The position numbers and the translations under genes were made by a program. Below are positions 17,266 to 26,867 of a stretch of 64,000 bases of DNA, in pieces. Within the stretch, counting starts at the first letter, position 1. The number at the start of each line of letters is the position of its first letter. The stretch is from Phycisphaerales bacterium (GTDB taxonomy: Bacteria; Planctomycetota; Phycisphaerae; Phycisphaerales; SM1A02). The stretch is from the NCBI GenBank assembly GCA_009691915.1, contig SIAD01000005.1, positions 62,001 to 126,000 on the forward strand, read 5' to 3'. The notes under the pieces are model-generated. The model did not search any database. It saw nothing but the letters and a program-made list of their open reading frames with translations, and had not been told where the DNA came from.

Positions 17266-18120
17266 TCAGACCTTCAGCTGGCCATAGCGGCGGCTGAACC
17301 GGCGCCTCAGAATCCGCTCATCGCTTGACTTGCCGTGCGAACGAGTGCGGCCGCCCTTGGACGGGGTGTTGCTAGCGTTCGACGGAATCTGTCCGCCCTT
17401 TGATCGCCCCTCACCTCCGCCGTGGGGATGCTGGTGATGGCTCATCGCCATACCGCGCGTGCGCGGTCGACGACCCAGCCATCGTGCGCGCCCGGCCTTG
17501 CCAAGCTTCACGAGGGCATGGTCGGCATTGCCGACAGGGCCGATGGTCGCGCGACACTCGATCGAGACCTGGCGGATTTCTCCTGACGGCATCACGATGG
17601 TGGCGAAGCGCCCTTCCTTGTTGGTCAGTCGCGCGGCCATACCGGCGGAACGAACGAGTTTGGCACCGCACCCCGGAACCAGCTCGACTGAATTCAGTTC
17701 GAGTCCGGTGGGAATGTGCTTCAGCGGCATGCAATTTCCGACCTCAGGATCGATGTGCTTCGACGAACTCATCACGGTGGTCCCGACCTTGAGCCCCTTG
17801 GGCGCGAGGATGTAGCGGAGGTCGCCATCCGGAAATTTCAGAAGAGCGATATGGCAAGTGCGGTTGGGGTCGTACTCGATCCCCACAACCATCGCGGCGA
17901 CATCATCCTTGGTTCGGCGCCAGTCGATCATGCGATAGCGCCGTTTGTGCCCGCCTCCCTGCTGGATGACCGTGAGCTTTCCCTGACAATTGCGACCGCC
18001 GGTCTTGTGGAGCGGACGAAGCAAACTCTTCTCGGGCTGGCGCTTTGTGACCTCAACATGGAGGTTCACCGACGCGTTGCGACGGCTGTTGGTTACGGGC
18101 TTGTATTTTCGGATGGCCAT
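17266..18120 (-). CDS. rplB: 50S ribosomal protein L2
   Basis: 284 aa, standard length. RKYKPVTNSRRNASVNLH opens it; KGGRTRSHGKSSDERILRRR closes it, and the GMAMSHHQHPHGGGEGRSKGG loop contains the conserved His of the peptidyl-transferase region (family VAMNPVDHPHGGGEG, here with SHHQHPHGG). L2 is needed for subunit association. GGGAG lies upstream of the ATG. Confidence 0.97.
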   Translation of the reverse strand: MAIRKYKPVTNSRRNASVNLHVEVTKRQPEKSLLRPLHKTGGRNCQGKLTVIQQGGGHKRRYRMIDWRRTKDDVAAMVVGIEYDPNRTCHIALLKFPDGDLRYILAPKGLKVGTTVMSSSKHIDPEVGNCMPLKHIPTGLELNSVELVPGCGAKLVRSAGMAARLTNKEGRFATIVMPSGEIRQVSIECRATIGPVGNADHALVKLGKAGRARWLGRRPRTRGMAMSHHQHPHGGGEGRSKGGQIPSNASNTPSKGGRTRSHGKSSDERILRRRFSRRYGQLKV

Positions 18121-18138
18121 GGTGGGTGCTCCCGCGAA

Positions 18139-18417
18139 TCAGAAGAGTTCGATCCGGTCTTCGGCGTGGACACGGACGACGGCACGCTTTGTGGTAGCGC
18201 CGGCGAAGGAGCCGAACTTGTTGCGCTTGGACTCCTCCTTGCGGTTGTTGACGCTGACTGCGAGAACGCGCACCTTGTAGAGCTCGATGATGGCCGCCTT
18301 GACATCGGTCTTATTGGCGCGATGGTCGATCTCAAAGGTGTAGCGATTGTGGTCGCTCGCGCCTGCATTGGCCTTCTCGGTAATGAGGGGGCGACGGATG
18401 ACTTCGGTGGCGATCAT
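18139..18417 (-). CDS. rplW: 50S ribosomal protein L23
   Basis: 92 aa. RPLITEKANAGASDHNRYTFEIDHRANKTDVKAAI is the L23 signature. L23 sits at the tunnel exit and docks trigger factor. Starts within the rplD stop (ATGA overlap). Confidence 0.96.
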   Translation of the reverse strand: MIATEVIRRPLITEKANAGASDHNRYTFEIDHRANKTDVKAAIIELYKVRVLAVSVNNRKEESKRNKFGSFAGATTKRAVVRVHAEDRIELF

Positions 18418-19070
18418 GACGCGGCCTCCGCATTCGTTGCGTAACAGGACTCGTCAAGGAACGATGTGAGCGTGGCCTTGTCGGTGACCAGGAATCGGTG
18501 GTTGAGAACCTGAAACACATTCAGCTGATCCACGCGCGTCGTTGAGGAACTCGGCAGATTGGCCGCGCTCTGGCGGGCTCCCTGGTTCTTCGCGTCAAGC
18601 ACGATGAGACAGGTGCGATCGACGCCGACCGCCTTGATGATGCCGGCAAAGGCCGCCGTGCTCGGCTGCGCGAATGTCAGGTCGCTGAAGCACTTCACCT
18701 CGCCATCGACGAGCTTCGCCAGCAACGAATTTCGGTTGGCCAGCCGACGCATCTTCTTCGGCAGCGATGACCGGAGATCCTCTCGCGTTCGCGTCTTCGC
18801 AAATGTCACACCGCCGCCTTTGCGATTGGGAACACGCGAGGCACCGGCGCGGGCGTTGCCTGTCCCCTTCTGCTTGTAGATCTTGCGGGTCGAGCCATGA
18901 ACCGAGCCGCGGCTCTTGGTCCGGGCCGATCCCTGACGCTGGTTGAGATGCACCGCGACATACGCCTGCTTCAGCAGCGCGTGGCGGACATCGCCGCCGA
19001 GCGTCTCGGGGTCGATCTTCATGGAGTCGACCTGCTTTCCATCATGAGAATAGATTGGGAGTTCAATCAT
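18414..19070 (-). CDS. rplD: 50S ribosomal protein L4
   Basis: 218 aa from ATG 19070 (MIELPIYSHDGKQVDSMKID), which has GAAGGA upstream; the frame is open for 18 further codons that do not look like L4. KSRGSVHGSTRKIYKQKGTGNARAG is the extended loop reaching the exit tunnel. In enterobacteria L4 also represses its operon; whether it does so here cannot be seen. Confidence 0.96.
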   Translation of the reverse strand: MIELPIYSHDGKQVDSMKIDPETLGGDVRHALLKQAYVAVHLNQRQGSARTKSRGSVHGSTRKIYKQKGTGNARAGASRVPNRKGGGVTFAKTRTREDLRSSLPKKMRRLANRNSLLAKLVDGEVKCFSDLTFAQPSTAAFAGIIKAVGVDRTCLIVLDAKNQGARQSAANLPSSSTTRVDQLNVFQVLNHRFLVTDKATLTSFLDESCYATNAEAAS

Positions 19071-19237
19071 TTCTGGGTCCTTCGGCGGAAGTCCGCCGCG
19101 TTCGCCTCGCCCTCTCTTCGCCAATCACTTCAGGCGTCGAGCAGGGTCTGACTTGGATTCGTACCGGGTTGTTGCGGTCGCGGGGTTCCCCGAAGGGCCT
19201 TCGCAACCAAGCATTGCGCTCGGACGGGATCGGGGGA
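19071..19237. other. 167-bp spacer between rplC and rplD
   Basis: Unusually long for this operon and without a recognisable gene. A weak inverted repeat (AAGGGCCTTCG region near 19193) is the only structure noticed. It holds the GAAGGA Shine-Dalgarno of rplD at its end. Confidence 0.5.
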
Positions 19238-19924
19238 TCACGCCTTCGCTTGGAGTCTCGCTTTCGGCTTGAAGAGGCGGATGGATGGACGCACAAACAG
19301 AATGCCGGAGTTGGCACCGGGAACGGCGCCCTTGACAATCAGAATGTTTTTCTCAAGGTCGATTGACACGACATCAAGACTGCGAGAAGTGACGCGCTCG
19401 GCGCCGGTGCGACCGGGCATCTTCTTCCCCTTCTTGATCTTCGCGCCGTGACCACGGTCGGTGCCGTGGCTACCGATCGAGCCGGGGGAGCGATGCTTGC
19501 GCTCGACTCCGTGTGAGGCGCACAGACCCTTGAAGCGGAAGGCCTTCATCGCGCCGGTGAACCCCTTGCCCTTGCTCGTCCCGATGACATCGACGAACTT
19601 GATCTTCTCGAACGAGCTGACATCAATCGTCTGACCCAGAGAAAACGCCGCGGCTGCGGCGTCGTCGGGCAATCGAATCTCGCGGTGCACGCGCTTGGGA
19701 GAGACGCCCGCCTTGGCATCGTGGCCAATGACCTGCATGGTGCTCGAACGTGGCTTGACATCCTCGTAGGCGATCTGGACCGCCGCGTATCCGGCGTTCT
19801 CCGTGGTCTTGACCTGCGTCACCGCGCATGGCCCAGCAGCGATCACGGTGACGGGAATGTTGGTCCCGTCCTCCAAGAACCAGCGGGTCATCCCCACTTT
19901 GCGGCCGATGAGTGCAGTGTTCAT
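19238..19924 (-). CDS. rplC: 50S ribosomal protein L3
   Basis: 228 aa. The start (MNTALIGRKVGMTRWFLEDGTNIPVTVI) and the family signature around FKGLCASHGVERKHRSPGSIG with GAKIKKGKKMPGR are clear. L3 is one of two proteins that initiate 50S assembly. Follows rpsJ by 11 bp. Confidence 0.97.
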   Translation of the reverse strand: MNTALIGRKVGMTRWFLEDGTNIPVTVIAAGPCAVTQVKTTENAGYAAVQIAYEDVKPRSSTMQVIGHDAKAGVSPKRVHREIRLPDDAAAAAFSLGQTIDVSSFEKIKFVDVIGTSKGKGFTGAMKAFRFKGLCASHGVERKHRSPGSIGSHGTDRGHGAKIKKGKKMPGRTGAERVTSRSLDVVSIDLEKNILIVKGAVPGANSGILFVRPSIRLFKPKARLQAKA

Positions 19925-19935
19925 TGCGCGCGTCC

Positions 19936-20241
<306 letters not shown>

Positions 20242-20273
20242 GGAGATCTCACCCCGTAGAGGGCGAATCGGCG

Positions 20274-20279
20274 ATGCTA
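20274..20279 (-). promoter_or_regulatory. Putative -10 element (TAGCAT) of the ribosomal superoperon
   Basis: TAGCAT on the minus strand lies 32 nt before the rpsJ ATG, leaving a short leader with a GGGGTGAG Shine-Dalgarno. It overlaps the palindrome GCTAGC, whose other strand (TAGCGC at 20278) lies 7 nt before an ATG of the divergent gene. Confidence 0.4.
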
Positions 20280-20290
20280 GCGCAATGCGC

Positions 20291-21904
20291 ATGACTGTCA
20301 ACCACAGGAGATTCTCGCGTGTTTTCCTGTGGATTCATCGTGCGGCGACAGTCGGTTGCCTCTCGGTGGCGGCATCTGGTGTCGGCTCCCAGCGATGGCC
20401 GAATGATCAAGTCCAGTCGAGTTCGCCTGAGAAAGTGGCTAATAATACCAAGCCTACTGACCAAAAAGGCGCTGTTTCTCGCCGGACGATCCCGTCGGGT
20501 ACCGCGCCGACACCGACTGTCAAGTCTCCGCTGCTCCCCGCGCCACCGGTTCCACCGACCGTCGCTCCGCCGGCTGCAGGAACGCCTCTCGATGGCTCTC
20601 CGCTGCTCGAGCCGACCCCATCACTCCTCGAGTCACTCGGTATGCGGATCGCGCTCCCCAAGGGAGCGATTCTCTCAAAGCCGGTGAAGGGCGCGATGCC
20701 GATCTACACCGTCGATGACTCGCAGAGTCCGCCACGATTTCACATGCAGATTCAACCGTTTGTCTCGTCGCTCGCCGACCCATCGCCAGAGGCGCAGGTC
20801 GCCGACTACCTCGCGTCGATGCAGCGCAAGGGGGCGAATGCGACGGTGCTCGCCAATGTTCCGTGGCCCAACGAGCGCGTCGGCGGACACCTCCTGTGGA
20901 CCTCCACCGACCTCGGCGAGGGGGTCGTTGCGGTGCAGGGCTGGCTTGTTCTTCAGACCGGACCCTTCGACTTCATAGTCGCGAGCGCCCTGCTCGCCGG
21001 CCGTGGCAGCGACGAAGTGCGGCCACTGATTGAAGCGTGCTTTCGCTCGATTTCTCTCGATGATCTTGGGCAAATTGCCGCCAACCGAACCGAGCGACTC
21101 CGGCGCGGAAACGCAATTCTGAGCGCGCTCACTCCTGAATCACTGCGCACGCTCGCCGCGTCCCAAGGGCGGCTGTATCGGGTCTTCCGTCGTCTCGATG
21201 GTGGAACTGAGCAGGAGATCGGCTACTACCGAGTCAGCGCGCACGCCGGCACCATGAGCGATGCTTCGGGTGAGGGTCCCGTCCGTGTGTCGGAGAATCC
21301 GTCAGGGTTTCTGGTGCTAGTTCAGGGCCGGACGATCGTCGATGCCGAGTCGGGGCGCTACGCCGACACAGAGGGCCGATTCTGGTCGGCGTTCGATCGG
21401 GGAAGCGAGGCGTGGTCGAGTCGAGTGACTGAACGGGGCGGAAAGGCTCCCGAGCGCTCGTTCGCGCAGACTGGGCTGCGATCTCCCCAGGGGATCGGGA
21501 ACCCACGGCAGAAACTTCTGGTGATCAATGCCGATGCGCAGTCACGCACCCGCGATGAGCACGAGTGGATCGTGCCGACGGGGATCTACCTCTCGCAGGC
21601 AGAGACGCTTCTCCTGGGCGAATTGCTTCCCCGAGATGGCTCATGCACCGGTGATTTCGCCTACTACGCCTTCGACCCGAGGTCGATGCAGATGCCGCAG
21701 CGCGTCGAAACATGGGCATCCGCGGCAGGTGGACAGTGGATGCTGGTCACGCAGCCTGGCCTCGACGAGCCGGCGGAAGTCACTCTGCATGATGAGGCGG
21801 GCCGTCGCGTACGGCGCACCGAACCCGACGGGATCGTGACTGAAGTCTGCACACCCGACGAGATACAGCGCATCTGGCGGAGCAAGGGACTTCCGGGGCA
21901 ATGA
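20291..21904 (+). CDS. Unknown exported protein
   Basis: 537 aa from ATG 20291; an ATG two codons earlier (20285) is equally possible, while the open frame before that covers rpsJ. The N-terminus ([27 protein letters not shown]) looks like a signal peptide. A Pro/Thr/Ala-rich linker follows at about 45-95 ([14 protein letters not shown]). I recognise no domain in the remaining 440 residues. Divergent from rpsJ and overlapping the next gene as ATGA, so the two probably work together in the envelope. Confidence 0.7.
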   Translation: MTVNHRRFSRVFLWIHRAATVGCLSVAASGVGSQRWPNDQVQSSSPEKVANNTKPTDQKGAVSRRTIPSGTAPTPTVKSPLLPAPPVPPTVAPPAAGTPLDGSPLLEPTPSLLESLGMRIALPKGAILSKPVKGAMPIYTVDDSQSPPRFHMQIQPFVSSLADPSPEAQVADYLASMQRKGANATVLANVPWPNERVGGHLLWTSTDLGEGVVAVQGWLVLQTGPFDFIVASALLAGRGSDEVRPLIEACFRSISLDDLGQIAANRTERLRRGNAILSALTPESLRTLAASQGRLYRVFRRLDGGTEQEIGYYRVSAHAGTMSDASGEGPVRVSENPSGFLVLVQGRTIVDAESGRYADTEGRFWSAFDRGSEAWSSRVTERGGKAPERSFAQTGLRSPQGIGNPRQKLLVINADAQSRTRDEHEWIVPTGIYLSQAETLLLGELLPRDGSCTGDFAYYAFDPRSMQMPQRVETWASAAGGQWMLVTQPGLDEPAEVTLHDEAGRRVRRTEPDGIVTEVCTPDEIQRIWRSKGLPGQ

Positions 21905-22632
21905 GGGTCGGTCTCTTCGCCGTCGCGCTCTTCGCGATGGGCTCCGTTGGATGCACCTTGGGAGATCGAGCTCGCGCCAGCGTTTTCAGCGTCGAGCGCG
22001 ACGACCGCGCTCCCGCACCTCTTTCCGCCGAAGACTTGATGCCCCCGCTCCAACGCTCCACGAGGTGGCTCCTCATCGACGAAGTTGGACGCCCGACTGA
22101 CTCAGATCCCATCGGCTGCACCGCGAAGACCTCGCTTCGCTGCGGCGGATCCTGGGAGGTGCTGGGACCGGCGGGCGACATCGATTGCTTGATTCGAGGA
22201 GATGACGGCTCGGCGACGCTGTGCGCGAGCCTCTCCCGCGTCGAAGGCACCGACACACTCTTTGATCCGCCACTCGCCGTGGTCCCGGCGACGCTGACGC
22301 CTACCGACACAGCCGAGTCCTCGTCCGCAATGCGGGTTATGTGGGCCGACGGGAGCGGCGAACGCGACCACGGGCAGTGCTGGCGGACGATGCGGATCGT
22401 GGGGTGTGCGCTGGTGACGACACCCGCGGGACTCTTTAGTGCACTCGAGGTTGAGTCGGTGTTCACGGCGCGGCTCTCGACGGCTGCCGTACAGCACACC
22501 TCGCGGCAGTGGATCGTCCGGGGCGTTGGAGCGATTGCCCAGCGATGGAACGAGCGTGTGACCGTTCTCGGAGTTCCCGTACGGCAGAGCCGTGGCGGCG
22601 CAATCCGGCTTCCTCCATTTTCCTCGCAGTGA
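21901..22632 (+). CDS. Putative lipoprotein of unknown function
   Basis: 243 aa. The start [18 protein letters not shown] resembles a lipoprotein signal with Cys18 as the lipidated residue, although the lipobox (GSVGC) is not ideal. Six further Cys residues occur, including a CTAKTSLRCGGSW pair, suggesting disulfides outside the cytoplasm. No family recognised. Its start overlaps the preceding exported-protein stop (ATGA). Confidence 0.7.
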   Translation: MRVGLFAVALFAMGSVGCTLGDRARASVFSVERDDRAPAPLSAEDLMPPLQRSTRWLLIDEVGRPTDSDPIGCTAKTSLRCGGSWEVLGPAGDIDCLIRGDDGSATLCASLSRVEGTDTLFDPPLAVVPATLTPTDTAESSSAMRVMWADGSGERDHGQCWRTMRIVGCALVTTPAGLFSALEVESVFTARLSTAAVQHTSRQWIVRGVGAIAQRWNERVTVLGVPVRQSRGGAIRLPPFSSQ

Positions 22633-22647
22633 GAGACACGGCTCCCG

Positions 22648-22653
22648 TAACAT
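22648..22653 (+). promoter_or_regulatory. Putative -10 element (TAACAT) of the glycosyltransferase gene
   Basis: TAACAT ends 9 nt before the ATG at 22663, with no Shine-Dalgarno between, fitting the near-leaderless pattern of this window. Confidence 0.45.
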
Positions 22654-22662
22654 GGCCACGCG

Positions 22663-23451
22663 ATGCCCAGTGGCCCCTCCATCCTGGTGGCGATCCCGGC
22701 GCACAACGAGGCAGAATCGGTGGACCGTGTTCTGCCAGCCGCGCTCGAGCACGGGCTCCCTGTCCTGCTCATCGACGACGGATCCACCGACCGCACGGCG
22801 GTGCTTGCCTCCGCGTGGCCGGTTGAACTCGTCCGCAATCCCATCAATGTGGGGTACGGACGAGTGATGCGCGACATCTTGGCCTTCGGCGCTTCTCGCG
22901 GGTTCGATTGGATCATCACCATGGACTGCGACGAGCAGCACGAGCCGCGATTCATCCCCGAGTTCGTGAGGGCGATCCGTGCTGACACCGCCGATGTCAT
23001 CTCGGGGAGCCGCTACCTCAAGCGACATGCATCGGACCAGCCCGCACCGAGCCATCGACGGGAGATCAACAAGTCGTTGACGGCTGAGATCAACACGGCG
23101 CTCGGTACACGGCTCGGTTGCACGCTGACGGACTCTTTCTGCGGATTCAAGGCGTACCGGACCCATGCGTGCAGCGCACTCCACCTCGACGCGGACGGTT
23201 ACGACTTCCCGATGCAGTTCTGGGTTCAGGCGGCGGCCAACCGACTGCGGACCCGGGAGATCGCCGTGCCGCGCCTCTACCTCGACCCATCGCGCACATT
23301 CGGCGATGGCCTTGACGATCCAGATCAGCGGCTCTCGGTCTATCGCGCCACTCTCGCGCGCGAGATCGAGCGGTGCCGTGGTCGACTCGCTGGAGCTGCT
23401 GGCGTCGGCATAACGCGACGGCGGACTACGGCCGGCTGCGCCCGCGCATGA
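22663..23451 (+). CDS. Glycosyltransferase family 2
   Basis: 262 aa. A GT-A fold is indicated by ILVAIPAHNEAESVDRVL at the N-terminus, LLIDDGSTDRTA, NVGYGRVMRDI and the divalent-metal motif region TMDCDEQHEP (a DXD-like DCDEQH). This is the pattern of dolichol/polyprenol-phosphate sugar transferases, though no membrane segments are present. The acceptor cannot be read from sequence. Overlaps the next gene as ATGA, so the two form a unit. Confidence 0.88.
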   Translation: MPSGPSILVAIPAHNEAESVDRVLPAALEHGLPVLLIDDGSTDRTAVLASAWPVELVRNPINVGYGRVMRDILAFGASRGFDWIITMDCDEQHEPRFIPEFVRAIRADTADVISGSRYLKRHASDQPAPSHRREINKSLTAEINTALGTRLGCTLTDSFCGFKAYRTHACSALHLDADGYDFPMQFWVQAAANRLRTREIAVPRLYLDPSRTFGDGLDDPDQRLSVYRATLAREIERCRGRLAGAAGVGITRRRTTAGCARA

Positions 23452-24890
23452 GGGGCGGGGCAGACCCGCATGGCGCACGCGACGAGGGCCTGACTCTCGA
23501 GCTACCCGACCACCACGAGATGGCTCGCTGGCGCGACCGACCCGAAGGGCAGCGTTGGGAAGAGATCAGCCTCTCACGCCAACTGCTCGGGATCGGCGAC
23601 GGGTTCGTCGCTGGCACCGGCCATCAACCGCAGTTCTTTCATGCCGGGATCTTCGCAAAGTTCATCGCCGCCGATGCGCTTGCCACGACCCTCTCGGGGG
23701 GAGTCCAGTGGATTCACTTCGTCAGCGACACAGACACTATCGATCCCCTGAGAATCGAACTTCCTTCGGTCGGCAGCGACGGCCGGATCCGCAAGGGATC
23801 ACTCCGTCTCGCGCGCGGCACGGCGCCCGACGCAACCGATGCCGCCGCGTGCGCCCGCGGGGTCGGCCTCGCACTCACGGATGAGGCCGCGCAAGTCGAG
23901 TGCGCGCGCCTCTCGTCGGACCGCGCCACCAAAGTGTTCACGCAGGTCACCGAGGCGCTGGCGATCTTTGCCGACGCGCCCAACGCCGCGATGCAAGCGG
24001 CGCGTGCGAGCGCACAGTTGATGCGCCCGGTGGTCTCGATGCCGGGAGCGATTCTCTCGACGGCTGCGCTCCTCGCAGCACCCATCGGGATGCGCGTAGT
24101 GCGCGAGATTCTTGCGCGCCCCCTCGAATGTGCCCGGAGCTTCAACGCTGCGCTGGCACACGCCCCTCATGCAGCAATGCCACTGAGGGAGTCGGGAAGT
24201 GCAAGCGAAGTTCCGCTCTGGGGGATCGACGCTCATGGTGGGCGCGAACGGCTTGATGCCGCGAAGGCGAGCGAGAGATTGGAACGCGGGGAACTCATTC
24301 TGCCACGGGCCTTCGTGGCCTCGGGGTTGATGCGGCTCCTGACCGATCTCTTTGTCCATGGAACTGGTGGTGCCAACTATGAGCGCGCGTCCGAGGCGTG
24401 GTGGCGCGACTTCCTGCAGATCGAACTCCCGCCATTTGTGGTCGCCAGCGCCTCGCTCTACCCGACGCGGAATGCGCTGGGACTCTCCCACCACATCGCG
24501 CCTCCCGCGCGCGTTGCGTACCGGAAGGCATGGTGGAACCCGGCAGTCATCGACGCGCTTGAAGGCTCACCGATCCTCGATGCTCGAAGGACGGCGCTCC
24601 TCGCGCAGATCGCTTCAGCACCACGCAAGACTGCCGCGCGAAAGAGCGCCTACCTGAGCTTGCGGGCGCACATCGATGCCGCGCGAGTCCAACGCGCGCG
24701 CGCACTCAGTGAACTCGACACGCACGAACAGTTCCACGCGCGGGCACTGCGCGAGGATTCACTGCGGGAGGATCGGACCTGGCCGTATCTCCTGATTGAT
24801 CCGAGCGAGATCGATGAGCTGTCCGCGACGATCCGGTCCCGGATTCAAACCTGGGCCGGAGAGGGCTCGCGCAGTGGATCGGGCCGGTAG
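23448..24890 (+). CDS. Unknown protein coupled to glycosyltransferase (distantly BshC-like?)
   Basis: 480 aa from ATG 23448, which overlaps the glycosyltransferase stop (ATGA); the frame is open for 25 codons upstream inside that gene. A motif GTGHQPQFFHAGIFAKFIAADALA near residue 60 recalls the TTGQQPGLF...K segment of BshC, the cysteine-adding enzyme of bacillithiol synthesis, and the helical C-terminus would also fit, but the resemblance is weak and I do not assign it. No signal peptide or membrane segment. The 3' end overlaps the convergent OB-HD gene by 46 bp. Confidence 0.65.
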   Translation: MRGGADPHGARDEGLTLELPDHHEMARWRDRPEGQRWEEISLSRQLLGIGDGFVAGTGHQPQFFHAGIFAKFIAADALATTLSGGVQWIHFVSDTDTIDPLRIELPSVGSDGRIRKGSLRLARGTAPDATDAAACARGVGLALTDEAAQVECARLSSDRATKVFTQVTEALAIFADAPNAAMQAARASAQLMRPVVSMPGAILSTAALLAAPIGMRVVREILARPLECARSFNAALAHAPHAAMPLRESGSASEVPLWGIDAHGGRERLDAAKASERLERGELILPRAFVASGLMRLLTDLFVHGTGGANYERASEAWWRDFLQIELPPFVVASASLYPTRNALGLSHHIAPPARVAYRKAWWNPAVIDALEGSPILDARRTALLAQIASAPRKTAARKSAYLSLRAHIDAARVQRARALSELDTHEQFHARALREDSLREDRTWPYLLIDPSEIDELSATIRSRIQTWAGEGSRSGSGR

Positions 24891-25852
24891 ATCCGTGTGT
24901 CGAGACTCCAGACGCGCTCGGTGAAATCGGCATTGCCGGAGTGGAGCCGTTCACGCGCCGCAGCATGGATCGCGACCGTGGTCTTGGCCTCAAGGTTGTC
25001 GAGCATGGCGACAAAGATCGCCTCGGGGGTCGAGGGAACCTTGGCGGCCCCGTGTTCCAGAGTGCCGTGGTGGGAGAGCACGATGTGTTGGAGGACGAGC
25101 ACGGCTTCCGCTGACAGTCGGTGTCCGCTGGTCTTGCCGGCCACCACGGCCTTCAACTGGAGCCAGATCGCGCCGCGAACAAGATGGCCGATGAGCTGAC
25201 CGTCCTTTGTGTAGTTGAACCCCTTTTCCCACTCCAGTTCGACGGTCTTCCCGAGGTCGTGCAGGAACAGCCCCATGAGGACGATATCCCGGTTGAGCTG
25301 GGGGTAGAGCGGGAGCATGCAGTCGGCCAATTGAAGCAATTGGTGGGTGTGCTCAAGGAGTCCGCCGATCCATGCGTGGTGCACCGAAGTCGCCGCCGGG
25401 GCGTGCTTGAATGCCGACATCATCGTGCCGTCGTTGAGGTACGAGTCGGCCAGCGCGCGCATCGCGGGATCCGCCATCGAATTGAGGATCGCCGCCACGG
25501 ACGCATACATCTCATCGATGTTCTTGGTGGTGGCAGGCAGCAGGGAGACGAGATCCTCGGTCGAGACCTCGACCGCGTGGAGCTGCTCGACGATCACCTG
25601 CATCTGCCCGCCATAGGATTCGACCCGTCCACAGATGTGCGCGTACCCGGTCGCACTCACATCCCGCAGCGACGCTTCGTCAAAGGTCCACTTGCGAATG
25701 GTCGCCTCCCCCGAAGCATCGCGGATGATCGACTTGAAGTAGGTCTTGCCGGCGCGAGTCACCGCGGTCTGGGGATTGACGAGGCTGTAGACGCCGTCGA
25801 CGAAGGATCCGACTTGGAGATCACGGATGTTGACATGCTTGGCGGGTGTCAT
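24845..25852 (-). CDS. OB-fold and HD-domain phosphohydrolase, YhaM-like
   Basis: 335 aa. The N-terminal 110 residues look like an OB nucleic-acid-binding domain (VDGVYSLVNPQTAVTRAGKTYFKSIIRDASGEATIRKW). The HD domain follows, with HHAWIGGLLEHT, HDLGK, HHG and a distal Asp in MLDNLEAKT. This order is that of YhaM-type 3'-5' exoribonucleases, so RNA processing is the likely role; other HD hydrolases are possible. Last in a minus-strand series after nnrD, 58 bp away, with its own TAGACT hexamer 15 nt before the start. Confidence 0.82.
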   Translation of the reverse strand: MTPAKHVNIRDLQVGSFVDGVYSLVNPQTAVTRAGKTYFKSIIRDASGEATIRKWTFDEASLRDVSATGYAHICGRVESYGGQMQVIVEQLHAVEVSTEDLVSLLPATTKNIDEMYASVAAILNSMADPAMRALADSYLNDGTMMSAFKHAPAATSVHHAWIGGLLEHTHQLLQLADCMLPLYPQLNRDIVLMGLFLHDLGKTVELEWEKGFNYTKDGQLIGHLVRGAIWLQLKAVVAGKTSGHRLSAEAVLVLQHIVLSHHGTLEHGAAKVPSTPEAIFVAMLDNLEAKTTVAIHAAARERLHSGNADFTERVWSLDTRIYRPDPLREPSPAQV

Positions 25853-25867
25853 GGGGGTGGACCGTCG

Positions 25868-25873
25868 AGTCTA
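25868..25873 (-). promoter_or_regulatory. Putative -10 element (TAGACT) of the OB-HD gene
   Basis: TAGACT on the minus strand ends 15 nt before the ATG at 25852, predicting a leader of fewer than ten bases. This suggests expression partly independent of nnrD. Confidence 0.35.
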
Positions 25874-25910
25874 GCCTCGCCTGAGCGCGCACCGCATGTG
25901 GGAAGTGCGC

Positions 25911-26867
25911 TCATCGTGCGCACGATGCCCGCAGTTCAGCGAGTACGAAGGGAATCTCCTCGCACAGTTCCTGCGCCAGCAGACCCGCCTCCCCCCAGCG
26001 GGCACTCCAGCGGCGGGCGGCGAGCCCGTGAACGGCGACCCCGAGCCGAGCACAGTCGAAGAGCGAGAGCGAGTGTTCTCCACGCATGAACTGGGCGATG
26101 AATGATGCGCACAGCCCGGCGAGCGCGTCCCCCGTTCCGCCTGTGGCTAGGGCCGCATTCCCCGCGTGCGCCGACCAGCGCTGGATCCCGTCACTGACAA
26201 TCGTGCGCGCTCCCTTGAGCACTACCACGCACCCGACCCGACGCGCCAGCGCATCCGCGGCCGCCCCGCGCTCAGCCGGATCGACAGCCGTTGCCGGAGT
26301 TAGTTCGAGCGCCACGGCCAGACGGGCGTACTCGCCCGGATGGGGTGTCATGACGATCTTGCTATCGCGAATGTCGCGGTCGAACTGTGGCGTCCGCGCC
26401 AGCGCATTGAGTGCGTCAGCGTCGACAACTACTCCGGCGCGCGCGCGGACGATGATCCGCATCACCACCTGCTCGACGGCGCATCCCCCGCCAAGGGCTG
26501 GTCCGACAGCCACCGCGTCCGCCCGATCAAGTGCCCCATCGAGAACTCCGGCGCACGCAGATGGAATCAAGTTGCCATCGCGATCGACTGGAAGCGCGTG
26601 ACCGGTCGCACTCTCGAGGGCGGCAAGCGCCGCGACAGCCAATGGTTCGGGAACGGCCAGTTGCACGAGCCCGGCGCCACCGCGAAGCGCCGCCCGTCCG
26701 GCAATGATCGCGCCGCCAAGCATCACCCGAGGCAGTTGCATTGACCCGCCGACGACGACAACAGTCCCAAATGTGCCCTTGTGGCCGGAGGAGTCGCGCG
26801 TAGGGAGCCTGGGGCACGGCGGCGTGTGGGGGGCACACTCCCCTTCAACGAGTGAGTCAATCGACAC
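25911..26867 (-). CDS. nnrD: ADP-dependent NAD(P)H-hydrate dehydratase
   Basis: 318 aa. The family repairs the hydrated, damaged form of NAD(P)H using ADP or ATP, normally together with the epimerase NnrE. Ribokinase-fold motifs are seen: SGHKGTFGTVVVVGGS near the start, DADALNALA, MTPHPGEYARLA, VVLKGARTIVSDG and the catalytic region NAALATGGTGDALAGLCASF. No NnrE domain is fused, so the epimerase lies elsewhere. Its start overlaps the transglutaminase gene end by 11 bp. Confidence 0.9.
   Translation of the reverse strand: MSIDSLVEGECAPHTPPCPRLPTRDSSGHKGTFGTVVVVGGSMQLPRVMLGGAIIAGRAALRGGAGLVQLAVPEPLAVAALAALESATGHALPVDRDGNLIPSACAGVLDGALDRADAVAVGPALGGGCAVEQVVMRIIVRARAGVVVDADALNALARTPQFDRDIRDSKIVMTPHPGEYARLAVALELTPATAVDPAERGAAADALARRVGCVVVLKGARTIVSDGIQRWSAHAGNAALATGGTGDALAGLCASFIAQFMRGEHSLSLFDCARLGVAVHGLAARRWSARWGEAGLLAQELCEEIPFVLAELRASCAR

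Noticed and set aside
22102-23478. 458-codon minus-strand frame opposite the lipoprotein and glycosyltransferase genes
   Set aside because: Arg/Ser/Pro-rich, no domain, and crosses two well-supported plus-strand genes.
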